A stretch of 64,000 nucleotides of DNA from positions 21,920-85,919 of the forward strand of contig DGBP01000058.1 of assembly GCA_002384855.1 (NCBI GenBank), in the 5' to 3' direction. The translations under genes and the position numbers were made by a program. Below, piece by piece: positions 44,223 to 54,076 of the stretch (position 1 is its first letter; the number at the start of each line of letters is the position of its first letter). The DNA comes from Nocardioidaceae bacterium UBA4001 (GTDB lineage: Bacteria; Actinomycetota; Actinomycetes; Propionibacteriales; Nocardioidaceae). Under the pieces are notes generated by a model. It was given only the letters and a program-made list of their open reading frames with translations, was not told the DNA's origin and did not search any database.

Positions 44223-45196
44223 CACCGCTCCCCGCTCTGCTTGAGCCGCAGCTCGACGCCGCTGGCCTGGGCCGCGATCACGTTCTTCACGTGCTCCACG
44301 GCGAAGGCACCGGCCTCGAGCGGGTTGGTGCCGCCGTTGGCGGTGATCATGCAGATCACGTCGCGGTGCGCGTCGGTCTTGCCCGGGCCCGGTCGCCACC
44401 CGGAGTAGACGCTCATCGCGTCGGCGACCCCGAGGCCGGGTCGCTCGCCGATGAGGAGCACGACGACGTCCGCACCGACCACGTCGTTGACGTCGTTGAT
44501 CACGCCGACCCGGCAGTAGCGCACGAAGAACGGCGTGCCGAGGCTGAAGCCGGCGCTGGTCAGGCCCTGCTCGAGGACGGGGTAGATGTGCGGCAGGTTG
44601 TTGGTGACCGCGGCGGCGGACAGCCCGTCGCCGACGACGACCTGCACCTGCGGCTTCTTCACGCACCGCTCGGCCACGACCTTGCGGGCCTCGTCGCTGA
44701 GCCGGCGGCCGAGGTCGGGGCGGAGGAGGTACTCGTCCTGGTCGGTCACCTGGGTCTGCACGGTGAACAGCCCGAACGAGTCGAGCAGCTCGGTGGGCAC
44801 GTCGCCGAAGATCGCGTCCTGGGTGACCGCGTGGTCGGCCCCGAAGAGCAACATCGTCCGGGTGCGGGGCCGGGGGCCGGCGCGACCCACGGCCAGTCGG
44901 GCGGAGGTCGACGACGCGAGGTTGGCCAGGCCCGAGGCGTTGGCGGGGTGCTCCACCCCGATCCGTCGGCGCTCCTCGGTGACGGTCGGGTCCGGTACGT
45001 CGACGTCCATCTCGTTCGACGTACCGGCGGAGCCGCCTCGACCGAGGGATGCACGCGGTGTCGCCGCGGGAGGCGCGGGAGGCGCGTCGGCGGAGGCGGG
45101 GGCCCGCACGGTTTCGCCGGACGGGGCTCGCTCCAGCTCGGCGAGGACGGCCTGCACGATGTCGCGGACCTCGGTCGCGGACGGGGAGCTGTTCAC
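44222..45196 (-). CDS. eutC: Ethanolamine ammonia-lyase light chain
   Basis: About 324 residues. EutC pairs with EutB in the adenosylcobalamin-dependent lyase that turns ethanolamine into acetaldehyde and ammonia. The conserved light-chain region covers residues 80-320 (GRAGPRPRTRTMLLF, FGADHAVTQDAIF, VVVGDGLSAAAVTNN, GERPGLGVADAMSVYSGW, TANGGTNPLEAG). Before it is an N-terminal helix, ATEVRDIVQAVLAELER, and a flexible linker, the usual encapsulation-peptide layout. GTG 45196 has GGAGG five bases away; the GTG two codons upstream is too close to it. Confidence 0.95.
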   Translation of the reverse strand: MNSSPSATEVRDIVQAVLAELERAPSGETVRAPASADAPPAPPAATPRASLGRGGSAGTSNEMDVDVPDPTVTEERRRIGVEHPANASGLANLASSTSARLAVGRAGPRPRTRTMLLFGADHAVTQDAIFGDVPTELLDSFGLFTVQTQVTDQDEYLLRPDLGRRLSDEARKVVAERCVKKPQVQVVVGDGLSAAAVTNNLPHIYPVLEQGLTSAGFSLGTPFFVRYCRVGVINDVNDVVGADVVVLLIGERPGLGVADAMSVYSGWRPGPGKTDAHRDVICMITANGGTNPLEAGAFAVEHVKNVIAAQASGVELRLKQSGER

Positions 45197-45206
45197 GGTC
45201 ACCTCC

Positions 45207-46574
45207 TCACCGGCTCAGGAAGAAGGAGGCGTCGCCCGCCTTCTCGGTCAGTCGGCCGTCCTTCAGCAGGCCGAGGTCCTCCATCCACGCCTCGAACTCC
45301 GGCAGCGGCCGGAGGTTCAGCAGCTGCCGCAGCGAGGGGGCGTCGTGGTAGCTCGAGCTCTGGTAGCTCAGCATCGAGTCGTCGCCCATCGGGATGCCCA
45401 TGATGTAGTTGACGCCGGCCGCACCGAGGAGCACGGCGAGGTTCTCCAGCTCGTTCTGGGTGGACCGGGCGTGGTTGGTGTAGCAGACGTCGGCGCCCAT
45501 CGAGATGCCGCTGAGCTTGCCCATGAAGTGGTCCTCGAGCCCGGCGCGCGTGATCTGCGTGGCGTCGTAGAGGTACTCGGGTCCGATGAACCCCACGACG
45601 GTGTTGAGCTGGAACGGGTCGTAGCGCTTCGCGAGCCCGTAGCAGCGGGCCTCCATGACCAGCTGGTCCGCGCCGTGATGGGCGTCGGCGGACAGCTCGG
45701 CGCCCTGACCGGTCTCGAAGTACATGTAGTTCGGTCCGGTCACCACCGAGTGACGCTTCGCCAGGGCATAGGCCTCGTCGAGCATCTCGACGTCGATGCC
45801 GAAGGAGTCGTTGCCCTTCTGGGAGCCGGCGAGGCTCTGGAACACGAGCCCGACCGGGGCGCCCTTGCGCATGGCCTCCATCTGCGTGGACACGTGGGCG
45901 AGCACGCAGTTCTGGGTCGGGATCTCCCAGCGGGTGATCACCTCGTAGGTCATCTCCAGCAGCTGCGCCACGCTGCCCAGCGAGTCGTCGGAGGGGTTGA
46001 TGCCGATCACGCTGTCGCCGGAGCCGAAGCTGAGCCCCTCGTAGATCGCGGCCCGGATCCCCTCGACGGAGTCGGTCTGGTTGTTGGGCTGGCAGCGCGA
46101 GCCGAGGGTGCCGCGCAGGCCGATGGTGTTGTTGGCGTGCTTGACGACCTTGATCTTGGCGGCGGCGAGCATCAGGTCGAGGTTGGACATCAGCTTGGTG
46201 ACGGCGGCGACCATCTCGGAGGTCAGCCCGTTGCCGAGCCGCCGGATCATCTCCTCGCTGGTGGTGTCGGCGAGCAGCCACTCGCGCAGCTCCCCCACCT
46301 GCATGCCCTTGATCTCCTGGAAGACGGTCTCGTTGACCGCGTCGTCGATGACCCGGGTGACCTCGTCCTCCTCATAAGGCACCGCCGGGTTGGCGCGCAG
46401 CGTCTCCAGCGTCACCTCGGACAGCACGAACTTCGCGGCCATCCGCTCCGCCGCGCTCTCGGCCGCGACGCCCGCGAGCTGGTCGCCGGACTTCTCCTCG
46501 TTGGCCTTGGCGAGCAGGTCCTTGATGTCGCGGAACGTGTAGCGCTCCCCGAACAGCGTCGTGGCCAGCTTCAT
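45207..46574 (-). CDS. eutB: Ethanolamine ammonia-lyase heavy chain
   Basis: 455 residues, essentially full length for EutB. Landmarks are KLATTLFGERYTFRDIKDLL, NNTIGLRGTLGSRCQPNNQT, FGSGDSVIGINPSDDS, GPNYMYFETGQGAELSADAH and MGIPMGDDSMLSYQSSSYHD. EutB carries the ethanolamine site and most of the adenosylcobalamin contacts. Ten bases separate its stop from eutC. The enzyme needs B12, and no adenosyltransferase gene lies in this window. Confidence 0.97.
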   Translation of the reverse strand: MKLATTLFGERYTFRDIKDLLAKANEEKSGDQLAGVAAESAAERMAAKFVLSEVTLETLRANPAVPYEEDEVTRVIDDAVNETVFQEIKGMQVGELREWLLADTTSEEMIRRLGNGLTSEMVAAVTKLMSNLDLMLAAAKIKVVKHANNTIGLRGTLGSRCQPNNQTDSVEGIRAAIYEGLSFGSGDSVIGINPSDDSLGSVAQLLEMTYEVITRWEIPTQNCVLAHVSTQMEAMRKGAPVGLVFQSLAGSQKGNDSFGIDVEMLDEAYALAKRHSVVTGPNYMYFETGQGAELSADAHHGADQLVMEARCYGLAKRYDPFQLNTVVGFIGPEYLYDATQITRAGLEDHFMGKLSGISMGADVCYTNHARSTQNELENLAVLLGAAGVNYIMGIPMGDDSMLSYQSSSYHDAPSLRQLLNLRPLPEFEAWMEDLGLLKDGRLTEKAGDASFFLSR

Positions 46575-46601
46575 CGCCGCTCACCCCGTGCACGCGCGAA
46601 G

Positions 46602-48038
46602 TCAGTCATAGAACACCAGCGTCTTGATGGACAGCGGGACTGCACGGCCGTCGAGGACGGGCAGCCCGATGTCGATGAAGTCGCCCTCCCCCAGCCCTAC
46701 CTGGTCGATCACGACCAGCGGCAGGTCGGGCCGGATCGTCTGGATGGTCTGACCGAGAACCTGGGCGTAGTCCTGCTGCATGACCAGCACGAGCGGGCGG
46801 TCGCTGTGCCCGGAGTCGTGGTAGGCGACCATGTCGCCGGCCACCGCCTGCAGCGCGGCGTACCCGAGCTCGCTGGGGAGGTCGACCACGATCGCGGCCA
46901 GCACGTCGTCCTCGAGGTCCCAGCGCACGAGCGCCTCGTGCACGGCGGCGCCGAAGGACGGGCCACCCCCGCGCCCCGGGATGGCCGGCCGCAGCACCGG
47001 GAGGTTGCGCAGCGGCAGCAGGTCGCGAGCCACCCAGATCGTCGAGCCGCTCAGGGTCACGGTCTGGCCGGCGGCACCGAGCACGGTGGCCCGCAGCGTC
47101 TCGGGCGGCCGCCGCACGGTGAGCCGCTGGAGACGGTCGTTGTCGCGCAACGACTCGGCGAGCAGCGGGCCGACGTCTCCGAACCGGGCCACGTCGGCGA
47201 CCGAGTCGACCGGGATCGGCTCGTAGTACAGCGCCCCGATGCCTCCGGTGAGGAACACCGACGTGGACGCCTCGGTGCCCTGCAGCGGCGGGGTGAGCTG
47301 GACGCCACGACCCACGCGCACCTCCTTCCCGGTTGCGAGGTCGACGACGAGGTCGGCCATCACGTCGCAGAAGCGCCCAAGGCGGTCGAGGCCGGCGTGC
47401 TGCCCCTCCTTGAGGTCGAGGCCGAGGTCCTCGACGATCGACCTCCCCGGCGGGGCCACCCGGGTGACCAGGCCCGACGCGTCGAGCTCGACCTGCCGGC
47501 CGCCCACCGCGATCGCCGACGAGCACAGGTGGCGGCCCATCTTGAACACCGCCGCGTTGGACGTACCTCCTCCGATGTCGACACAGGTGACCTGCTCGTA
47601 GTGGTCGGTGGACCAGCGTGCGGCGCCCGAGCCCCGACCGGCGATCTGGGCCTCGGCGTTGGGGCCGGCGATCGTGACCACGAAGTCACCGGCCTCGGAG
47701 GACAGCGCCTCGAGGATCGCCTCCGCGTTCTTCGTGCGGGCGGTCTCGCCGGTGATGATCACAGCGCCGGTCTCGATGGACCGGGGCGAGATCCCGGCGA
47801 CGGTGTACTCCCGGCGCACCAGGTCCGCGAGAGCGTCGGCGTCCACGAGGTCCGGTGCCGAGAGCGGGGTCTGGTGCACCTCCCCCTTGTGTACGACGGA
47901 CTTCTCGTCCACCTGGATCCGCGGGACCTGGCCGGGTCGCGCGACGTCGTGCAGCAGGAGGTGGGAGAAGACGACCTGGGTGGTCGTCGTCCCCACGTCG
48001 ATCCCGACGCTCAGGACCTCCCGCTGCGGACCCGGCAT
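46602..48038 (-). CDS. eutA: EutA, ethanolamine ammonia-lyase reactivating factor
   Basis: 478 residues. EutA uses ATP to swap damaged cobalamin out of the lyase. The actin-like phosphate motifs are SVGIDVGTTTTQVVFSHLLL (shown as SVGIDVGTTTTQVVFS) and VTCVDIGGGTSNAAVF; VFLTGGIGALY is the third motif. The C-terminal half has ELGYAALQAVAGDMV and LGQTIQTIRPDLPLVV. It lies two bases downstream of eutN and 27 bases upstream of eutB. Confidence 0.95.
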   Translation of the reverse strand: MPGPQREVLSVGIDVGTTTTQVVFSHLLLHDVARPGQVPRIQVDEKSVVHKGEVHQTPLSAPDLVDADALADLVRREYTVAGISPRSIETGAVIITGETARTKNAEAILEALSSEAGDFVVTIAGPNAEAQIAGRGSGAARWSTDHYEQVTCVDIGGGTSNAAVFKMGRHLCSSAIAVGGRQVELDASGLVTRVAPPGRSIVEDLGLDLKEGQHAGLDRLGRFCDVMADLVVDLATGKEVRVGRGVQLTPPLQGTEASTSVFLTGGIGALYYEPIPVDSVADVARFGDVGPLLAESLRDNDRLQRLTVRRPPETLRATVLGAAGQTVTLSGSTIWVARDLLPLRNLPVLRPAIPGRGGGPSFGAAVHEALVRWDLEDDVLAAIVVDLPSELGYAALQAVAGDMVAYHDSGHSDRPLVLVMQQDYAQVLGQTIQTIRPDLPLVVIDQVGLGEGDFIDIGLPVLDGRAVPLSIKTLVFYD

Positions 48039-48040
48039 CG

Positions 48041-48331
48041 TCAGCTCTTCCAGAACGTGACGGTGCCGTCGACCTCGAGCGAGTCCAGGATGCCCATGAT
48101 GATCGCGTCCACCGGCTGGTCGGACGTGGTCCTCGCCTGCCGGGCGGCGCTGCCCTCGGAGATGATCACCAGCTCGCCGGTGCCCGCGCCGACGACGTCG
48201 ACGGCCACCTGCACCGGCCCGGTCATCTCCCCCGTGTGGTCGGCCTCGCGCACCAGGAGCAGCTTGTGCCCGACGAGGCTGGCCTCCTTCACCGTCGAGA
48301 CGGCCGAGCCGACAACCCGCGCGATGCGCAT
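48041..48331 (-). CDS. eutN: EutN/CcmL pentameric vertex shell protein
   Basis: 96 residues: MRIARVVGSAVSTVK, LLLVREAD, VQVAVDVVGAGTGELVIISEGS and DAIIMGILDS form the BMC-P beta-barrel that makes pentamers closing the vertices of the polyhedral shell (the third block is cut here to VAVDVVGAGTGELVIISEGS). ATG 48331 follows GGAGGAAACGC, a good ribosome site; the open frame extends 17 codons upstream but lacks one. Only one pentamer gene is present. Confidence 0.94.
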   Translation of the reverse strand: MRIARVVGSAVSTVKEASLVGHKLLLVREADHTGEMTGPVQVAVDVVGAGTGELVIISEGSAARQARTTSDQPVDAIIMGILDSLEVDGTVTFWKS

Positions 48332-48385
48332 GCGTTTCCTCCCATGACTTCGGTGCGGGGCCCGTGAGCCGGGCCCATCCATCTG

Positions 48386-49837
<1,452 letters not shown>

Positions 49838-49884
49838 GTCAGGACCTCCGATGGGCGGGAGTCACCCGGCTCCCAACTGATCGG

Positions 49885-49914
49885 ACGCTAGACCCGTTGC
49901 GACAGCGGTGGCAA
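49885..49914 (-). promoter_or_regulatory. Predicted promoter of the eut microcompartment operon
   Basis: On the minus strand TTGCCA (49914-49909) and TAGCGT (49890-49885) are separated by 18 bases, a good -35/-10 pair for the main sigma factor. The likely start of transcription is about 40 bases before the permease ATG. No EutR- or EutVW-type site or aptazyme was recognised, so any B12 or ethanolamine control is not visible here. Confidence 0.5.
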
Positions 49915-50048
49915 TAGCCTCGTGGGGTCAAAATTCCTCCGAAGACGACCGAACTCGCGGTGGAGGACGCGTTACAGCACCGGAACCGTGGGGTGAACGC
50001 CCTTTACCTACGGATCACGCAGCGGGCCGCCGGTGGTCGAGGCGCCGC

Positions 50049-50077
50049 CGGTGGTTGAGGAGCGAGCGTCTCGAACC
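50049..50077. repeat. Second copy of the palindromic intergenic repeat
   Basis: GGTGGTTGAGGAGCG followed by AGCGTCTCGAACC is a shorter version of the repeat at 35061-35098, lacking its central CCTGCGAG. It sits in the 248-base region between the eut operon and the sigma-factor gene, just past that gene's stop codon. Confidence 0.5.
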
Positions 50078-50085
50078 CCCCGGAG

Positions 50086-51318
50086 TCAGACCTCACCCGC
50101 CCGCCGCAGCAGCACCTTCCGCTCCGAGTCGTTCTGCGTGATCCCCGCCGCCTCACGAAACGCAGCAGCCGCCTCCCCCGCCCGGCCGGCCCGCGCGAGC
50201 AGGTCCCCTCGCACAGCCGGGAGGAGGTGCGACCGGGCGAGCGGACCGTCGCACAACCCGTCGAGCAGCGCAAGACCCTCCTCCGGCCCGAACGCCCGCC
50301 CGTGCGCGACGGCCCGGTTCACCTCGACGACCGGGCTGGGTGCGACACCGGCGAGGACGTCGTACAGCCCCGCGATGCGCGGCCAGTCGGTCTGCTCGGC
50401 GGTGCGTGCGCGGGCGTGGCAGGCGGCGATCTCGGCCTGTACGACGTACGGCCCGACCGTCTTGCCGAGCCCCTCCGCCCGGGCCAGTGCGTCGAGGCCG
50501 CGGCGGACCAGCAGCATGTCCCAGAGCCGACGGTCCTGGTCCTCGAGCAGCACCGGCGATCCGTCCTCCCCCACCCGCGCACGCAGGCGCGACGCCTGGA
50601 CCTCGAGCAACGCCTGGAGGCCGAGCACCTCGGGTTCCTCGGACACCAGCGCCGCCAGCATCCTCGCCAGGCGCAGCGCCTCGTGGCACAGGTCAGGGCG
50701 CGTCCAGTCGTCCCCGGAGGTCGCGGAGTACCCCTCGTTGAAGACCAGGTAGACCACCGACATCACGTCGCCGAGGCGCTGCTGCCGCTCCACGCCGGTC
50801 GGGAGGTCGAAGTCCGCGCCCTCGAGCGTGCGCTTGGCCCGCGAGATCCGCTGGCCGACCGTGGCCTCCTTGACCAGGAACGCGCGTGCGATCTCACTCG
50901 TGGTGAGCCCGCCGACCAGGCGCAGCGTCAGCGCAGCCCGTGACTCCTTCGGGAGCGTCGGGTGGCAGGTGAGGAACATCAGCCGCAGCACGTCGTCCTC
51001 GATGTGGTCGACGGCGGCGTCGAGGTCGGGCACGTGCACCTCCTCGAGGTCGCGGCCCAGCTCGGCGGTGCGACGCCGGAGGGTCTCCGCGCGCCGGAAG
51101 TGATCCACCGCGCGACGCTTGGCGACCGCCATCAGCCAGGCGCCCGGGTTCTTGGGTACGCCGTCGGCCGGCCACTGCTCGAGCGCGGCGACGAGGGCGT
51201 CCTGCGCCAGGTCCTCGGCGAGTCCGACGTCGCGGGTCATCCGGGTCAGGGCGGCGACCAGACGAACCGACTCGAGCCGCCACACGGCGGCGATCTCGGA
51301 TGCGGCGTCGCGATCCAT
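50086..51318 (-). CDS. ECF42-type RNA polymerase sigma factor with C-terminal helical repeats
   Basis: 410 residues. Region 2 (RMTRDVGLAEDLAQDALVAA, shown here as VGLAEDLAQDALVAA) and region 4 (LTLRLVGGLTTSEIARAFL, VGQRISRAKRTL) are followed by about 220 residues of helical, TPR-like sequence ending in LLRRAGEV. This long layout marks the ECF42 group, in which the extension is part of the regulation and no classical anti-sigma factor is encoded alongside. The group is usually linked with YCII/DGPF proteins; one is at 58029, 7 kb away. ATG 51318 is chosen because a sigma region 2 begins directly after it. Confidence 0.9.
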   Translation of the reverse strand: MDRDAASEIAAVWRLESVRLVAALTRMTRDVGLAEDLAQDALVAALEQWPADGVPKNPGAWLMAVAKRRAVDHFRRAETLRRRTAELGRDLEEVHVPDLDAAVDHIEDDVLRLMFLTCHPTLPKESRAALTLRLVGGLTTSEIARAFLVKEATVGQRISRAKRTLEGADFDLPTGVERQQRLGDVMSVVYLVFNEGYSATSGDDWTRPDLCHEALRLARMLAALVSEEPEVLGLQALLEVQASRLRARVGEDGSPVLLEDQDRRLWDMLLVRRGLDALARAEGLGKTVGPYVVQAEIAACHARARTAEQTDWPRIAGLYDVLAGVAPSPVVEVNRAVAHGRAFGPEEGLALLDGLCDGPLARSHLLPAVRGDLLARAGRAGEAAAAFREAAGITQNDSERKVLLRRAGEV

Positions 51319-51441
51319 GCGCCTGAGAGTAGACCCGCCACGAGCAGCGCAACGAGGCGTTCCCGGCGCGATGTATCCCTCCGCCCCCCGCGTCCGTCCA
51401 TGGAGTGTTCGTCTCGTTCGATCTTCACCTAGGAGGCAGTC

Positions 51442-51669
51442 ATGACGCACAACGTAGGCACCGTCGACCGAGCCGTCCGCGCCGTTCTCGGGCTGGCCGC
51501 GGCCGTGTGGGCGTTCTCGGTCGGAGTGACCAGCGGCGCGGGTATCGCACTTGTCGTGGTCGCAGCCGTGCTGCTGGTGACGTCGGCGATCGGGTTCTGC
51601 CCGCTGTACCGGCTGCTGGGCATCAGCACCCACGGCACCAGGCACGCCGCGAGGACGGCCGCGAGGTAG
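51442..51669 (+). CDS. DUF2892 (YgaP-like) inner membrane protein
   Basis: A 75-residue membrane protein: MTHNVGTVDRAVRAVLGLAA leads into two hydrophobic helices, then IGFCPLYRLLGIST. This is the DUF2892 signature (NvG..DR..R...G and CP.Y..LG), the membrane part of rhodanese YgaP. It stands alone here. RBS TAGGAGG precedes ATG 51442. Its conserved Cys might take part in sulfur chemistry, which is inference. Confidence 0.9.
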   Translation: MTHNVGTVDRAVRAVLGLAAAVWAFSVGVTSGAGIALVVVAAVLLVTSAIGFCPLYRLLGISTHGTRHAARTAAR

Positions 51670-51691
51670 TCGGCCGCTACTCTCCGGAGCC

Positions 51692-52468
51692 ATGGACGCC
51701 GACGAGCTGGCAGGCAGCCTGGCGAGGGAGGTGCCCGGGCTGCTCCGGTACGCCCGCTCCCTCACCAGGGACCCCGCCCACGCCGAGGACCTCGTCCAGG
51801 ACACCCTGACCCGAGCGCTGGAGAGGGCGGCCGGGTTCCGCGGCGACTCGTCCCTGACCACCTGGCTCCACCGGATCCTCCACAACCTCGCCGTCGACGA
51901 GTCGCGCCGCCACCGCGAGGTGGTCTCGGAGGACGTCGCCGACGAGGTCGAGCGACGGTGGCACCAGGACAGCTACACCGTCGACGCGACGGAGGTGGCC
52001 GCCCGCGCCGAGACCCGGGCCGACCTGCTGGAGGCGCTGACCCACCTGCCGGTCGGCTACCGGACCGCGGTGGTGCTCCACGACGCCGAAGGGATGACCA
52101 TGCGGGAGGTCGCAGAGGTGCAAGGTGTGGGCCTGCCTGCGGCGAAGCAGAGGCTGCGGCGCGGGCGGATGATGCTCGTCTCCGAGCTGGCGCGCGGACA
52201 CGACCGCCGGGAGGCACTGAAGGGCGTCCCGCTCCGCTGCTGGGAGGCTCGCAGGCAGGTCAGCGACTACATCGACGGCGAGCTCGACCTCGACTCGTCG
52301 CGGCGTGTGGAGGTGCACCTGGAGCGCTGTCCCACCTGCCCGCCGTTGTACGCCGCCCTCGTCGCCACCACCGAGGCGCTCCACGGTGCCTCAGGACGTG
52401 ATCCGGACACCGTCGTCCCTCCCGCGCTGGTGCAGCGTCTGCACGACCTGGGCGCACGGCGGCCCTGA
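51692..52468 (+). CDS. ECF sigma factor fused to a zinc-finger anti-sigma-like domain
   Basis: 258 residues. Sigma region 2 (RYARSLTRDPAHAEDLVQDT, SSLTTWLHRILHNLAVDESRR, shown as TWLHRILHNLAVDESRR) and region 4 (LPVGYRTAVVLHDAEGMTMR, VGLPAAKQRLRRGRMML) are followed at about 185-225 by CWEARRQVSDYIDGELD and VEVHLERCPTCPPLYAAL. The latter has the HxxxCxxC core of the zf-HC2/ZAS anti-sigma domain. A cis-acting redox-sensitive inhibitor is the likely purpose, because separate ZAS proteins sequester SigR-type factors. No separate anti-sigma gene lies next to it. The gene starts 22 bases after the DUF2892 stop. Confidence 0.85.
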   Translation: MDADELAGSLAREVPGLLRYARSLTRDPAHAEDLVQDTLTRALERAAGFRGDSSLTTWLHRILHNLAVDESRRHREVVSEDVADEVERRWHQDSYTVDATEVAARAETRADLLEALTHLPVGYRTAVVLHDAEGMTMREVAEVQGVGLPAAKQRLRRGRMMLVSELARGHDRREALKGVPLRCWEARRQVSDYIDGELDLDSSRRVEVHLERCPTCPPLYAALVATTEALHGASGRDPDTVVPPALVQRLHDLGARRP

Positions 52469-52606
52469 CGTCTCCGGCTCCCCCGGCTCGATCTGCAGCA
52501 CGCAGCGACCGAGCATCCTGCGGCAGGGACCTGAGTAGCAGAACCCATGCGCACGGAGCCCCCTAGGCGGACAGTGGTCTGCAGGAGCAGTTGGGGGGTG
52601 GCGCAG

Positions 52607-54076
52607 ATGACCGGGACGTCGTTCGAGACCTCGGCAGCCCTGGACGCCGCTCGCCGCAAGGAACAGCGTGCGTGGTACTGGTACGACTGGGCCAACTCGG
52701 CGTACGTCACCACCGTGGCCGGTGTTCTCTTCCTGTACTACCTGATCGGGATCGCCGAGACCGATGTCTGTGGAGCACCCGGCACACCGGCGGCACCGTG
52801 CACCGAGGACCTCATCGTGCTCGGCCTTCCCCTCCCGCCCGGCTCCCTGGTGTTCTACGTGGCGACCTTCATCACGATCGTCTCGGCGCTCCTCCTGCCG
52901 GTCGTGGGCGCAGCGGCCGACCGGTCCGCCCACAAGAGGCAGATGCTGGGCGGCTTCGCGTGGTTCGGCAGCGTCTGCGTGGCGCTCATGTTCTTCGTCA
53001 CCGGGACGAACTGGGAGCTCGGCGTACTCCTGCTCTTCGGCGCGAGCCTCGCCCTGGGTTCCTCGCTCGTGGTCTACGACTCGATCCTCTGCCAGATCGC
53101 CACGACCGAGGAGCGCGACCGCGTGTCCTCACGCGGCTGGGCACTCGGCTACCTCGGAGCCGGCCTGCTGCTGTCAGCCAACTTCGCCCTGCTGACGTAT
53201 GCCCAGGAACCCGGCGGCCTGAGCCTGGAGATGGCGATCCGGATCAGCATCCTCTCGGCGGCGCTGTGGTGGGCCGGCTTCACGCTCATCCCCTTCCTCG
53301 GCATCCGCAACCGCGAACCGGTCGCCGTGGTCCCCGAGCGCGGCTCGCTGGCACGACAGGGCTTCGGGCAGCTGTTCACGACGCTGCGCGACGTGCGGCG
53401 CTACCCCGTCACGCTGACCTTCCTGGTCGCCTACGTGTTCTACAACGACGGCCTCCAGACCGTGATCGGCGCAGCCACGGTCTACGGCACGAAGCAGCTC
53501 GGCTTCCCTCCCGGCGCCATGATGGGCATCTTCTTGTTCGTGCAGTTCGTGGCCTTCGGCGGCGCGCTGCTCTCCGGCCGGCTGGCGCGCCGCTACGGCC
53601 CGCGACGGGTCCTCCTCGGCGGACTCGGCATCTGGATGCTGATGGTGACGTTCGCCATGGTGGTTCCCGAGGGGGAGCTCGGGCTCTTCGCGGCCATCGC
53701 CTTCGGCATCGGCCTCGTCCTGGGCGGAACCCAGGCCCTGTCGCGCTCCTTCTACAGCCGGCTGGTCCCCCGCGGACGTGAGGCGGAGTACTTCAGCCTG
53801 TACCAGGCAACTGAACGCGGGACGAGCTGGCTGGGCATGCTCACCTTCGGCGTCGTCCACCATCTCGCGGGCTCGTACCGGCCGGCCATCTTCGCACTCA
53901 TCGTCTTCTTCGTGGTCGGCGCCGTGCTGCTGTGGCGCGTCGACCTGCAGCGGGGCATGCGGGAGGCGGGGACCCTCGAGCCGGCGGCGGGTCCGACAGA
54001 GGTGCGTGCGGTCGGCACGTATGCCGACCTCACTCCGCCGACCGTCGCGGTAGGGCCGGCGACGCCTCGCGGCTGA
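52607..54076 (+). CDS. UMF1/Atg22-type major facilitator transporter
   Basis: About 489 residues with 12 hydrophobic helices. WYWYDWANSAYVTTVAGVLF near the start and VFYNDGLQTVIGAATVYGTKQ (cut to NDGLQTVIGAATVYG) are typical of the bacterial UMF1 subfamily related to yeast Atg22 vacuolar amino-acid exporters. Substrate is unknown. ATG 52607 is chosen because the family starts with this block and GGGGGG lies upstream; an ATG at 52547 adds 20 unconvincing residues. Its 3' end overlaps the LuxR gene by 47 bases, tail to tail. Confidence 0.88.
   Translation: MTGTSFETSAALDAARRKEQRAWYWYDWANSAYVTTVAGVLFLYYLIGIAETDVCGAPGTPAAPCTEDLIVLGLPLPPGSLVFYVATFITIVSALLLPVVGAAADRSAHKRQMLGGFAWFGSVCVALMFFVTGTNWELGVLLLFGASLALGSSLVVYDSILCQIATTEERDRVSSRGWALGYLGAGLLLSANFALLTYAQEPGGLSLEMAIRISILSAALWWAGFTLIPFLGIRNREPVAVVPERGSLARQGFGQLFTTLRDVRRYPVTLTFLVAYVFYNDGLQTVIGAATVYGTKQLGFPPGAMMGIFLFVQFVAFGGALLSGRLARRYGPRRVLLGGLGIWMLMVTFAMVVPEGELGLFAAIAFGIGLVLGGTQALSRSFYSRLVPRGREAEYFSLYQATERGTSWLGMLTFGVVHHLAGSYRPAIFALIVFFVVGAVLLWRVDLQRGMREAGTLEPAAGPTEVRAVGTYADLTPPTVAVGPATPRG

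Noticed and set aside
44586..48347. A 1253-codon plus-strand frame over the eut genes
   Set aside because: It is antisense to eutC, eutB, eutA and eutN, all of which are well supported on the minus strand.
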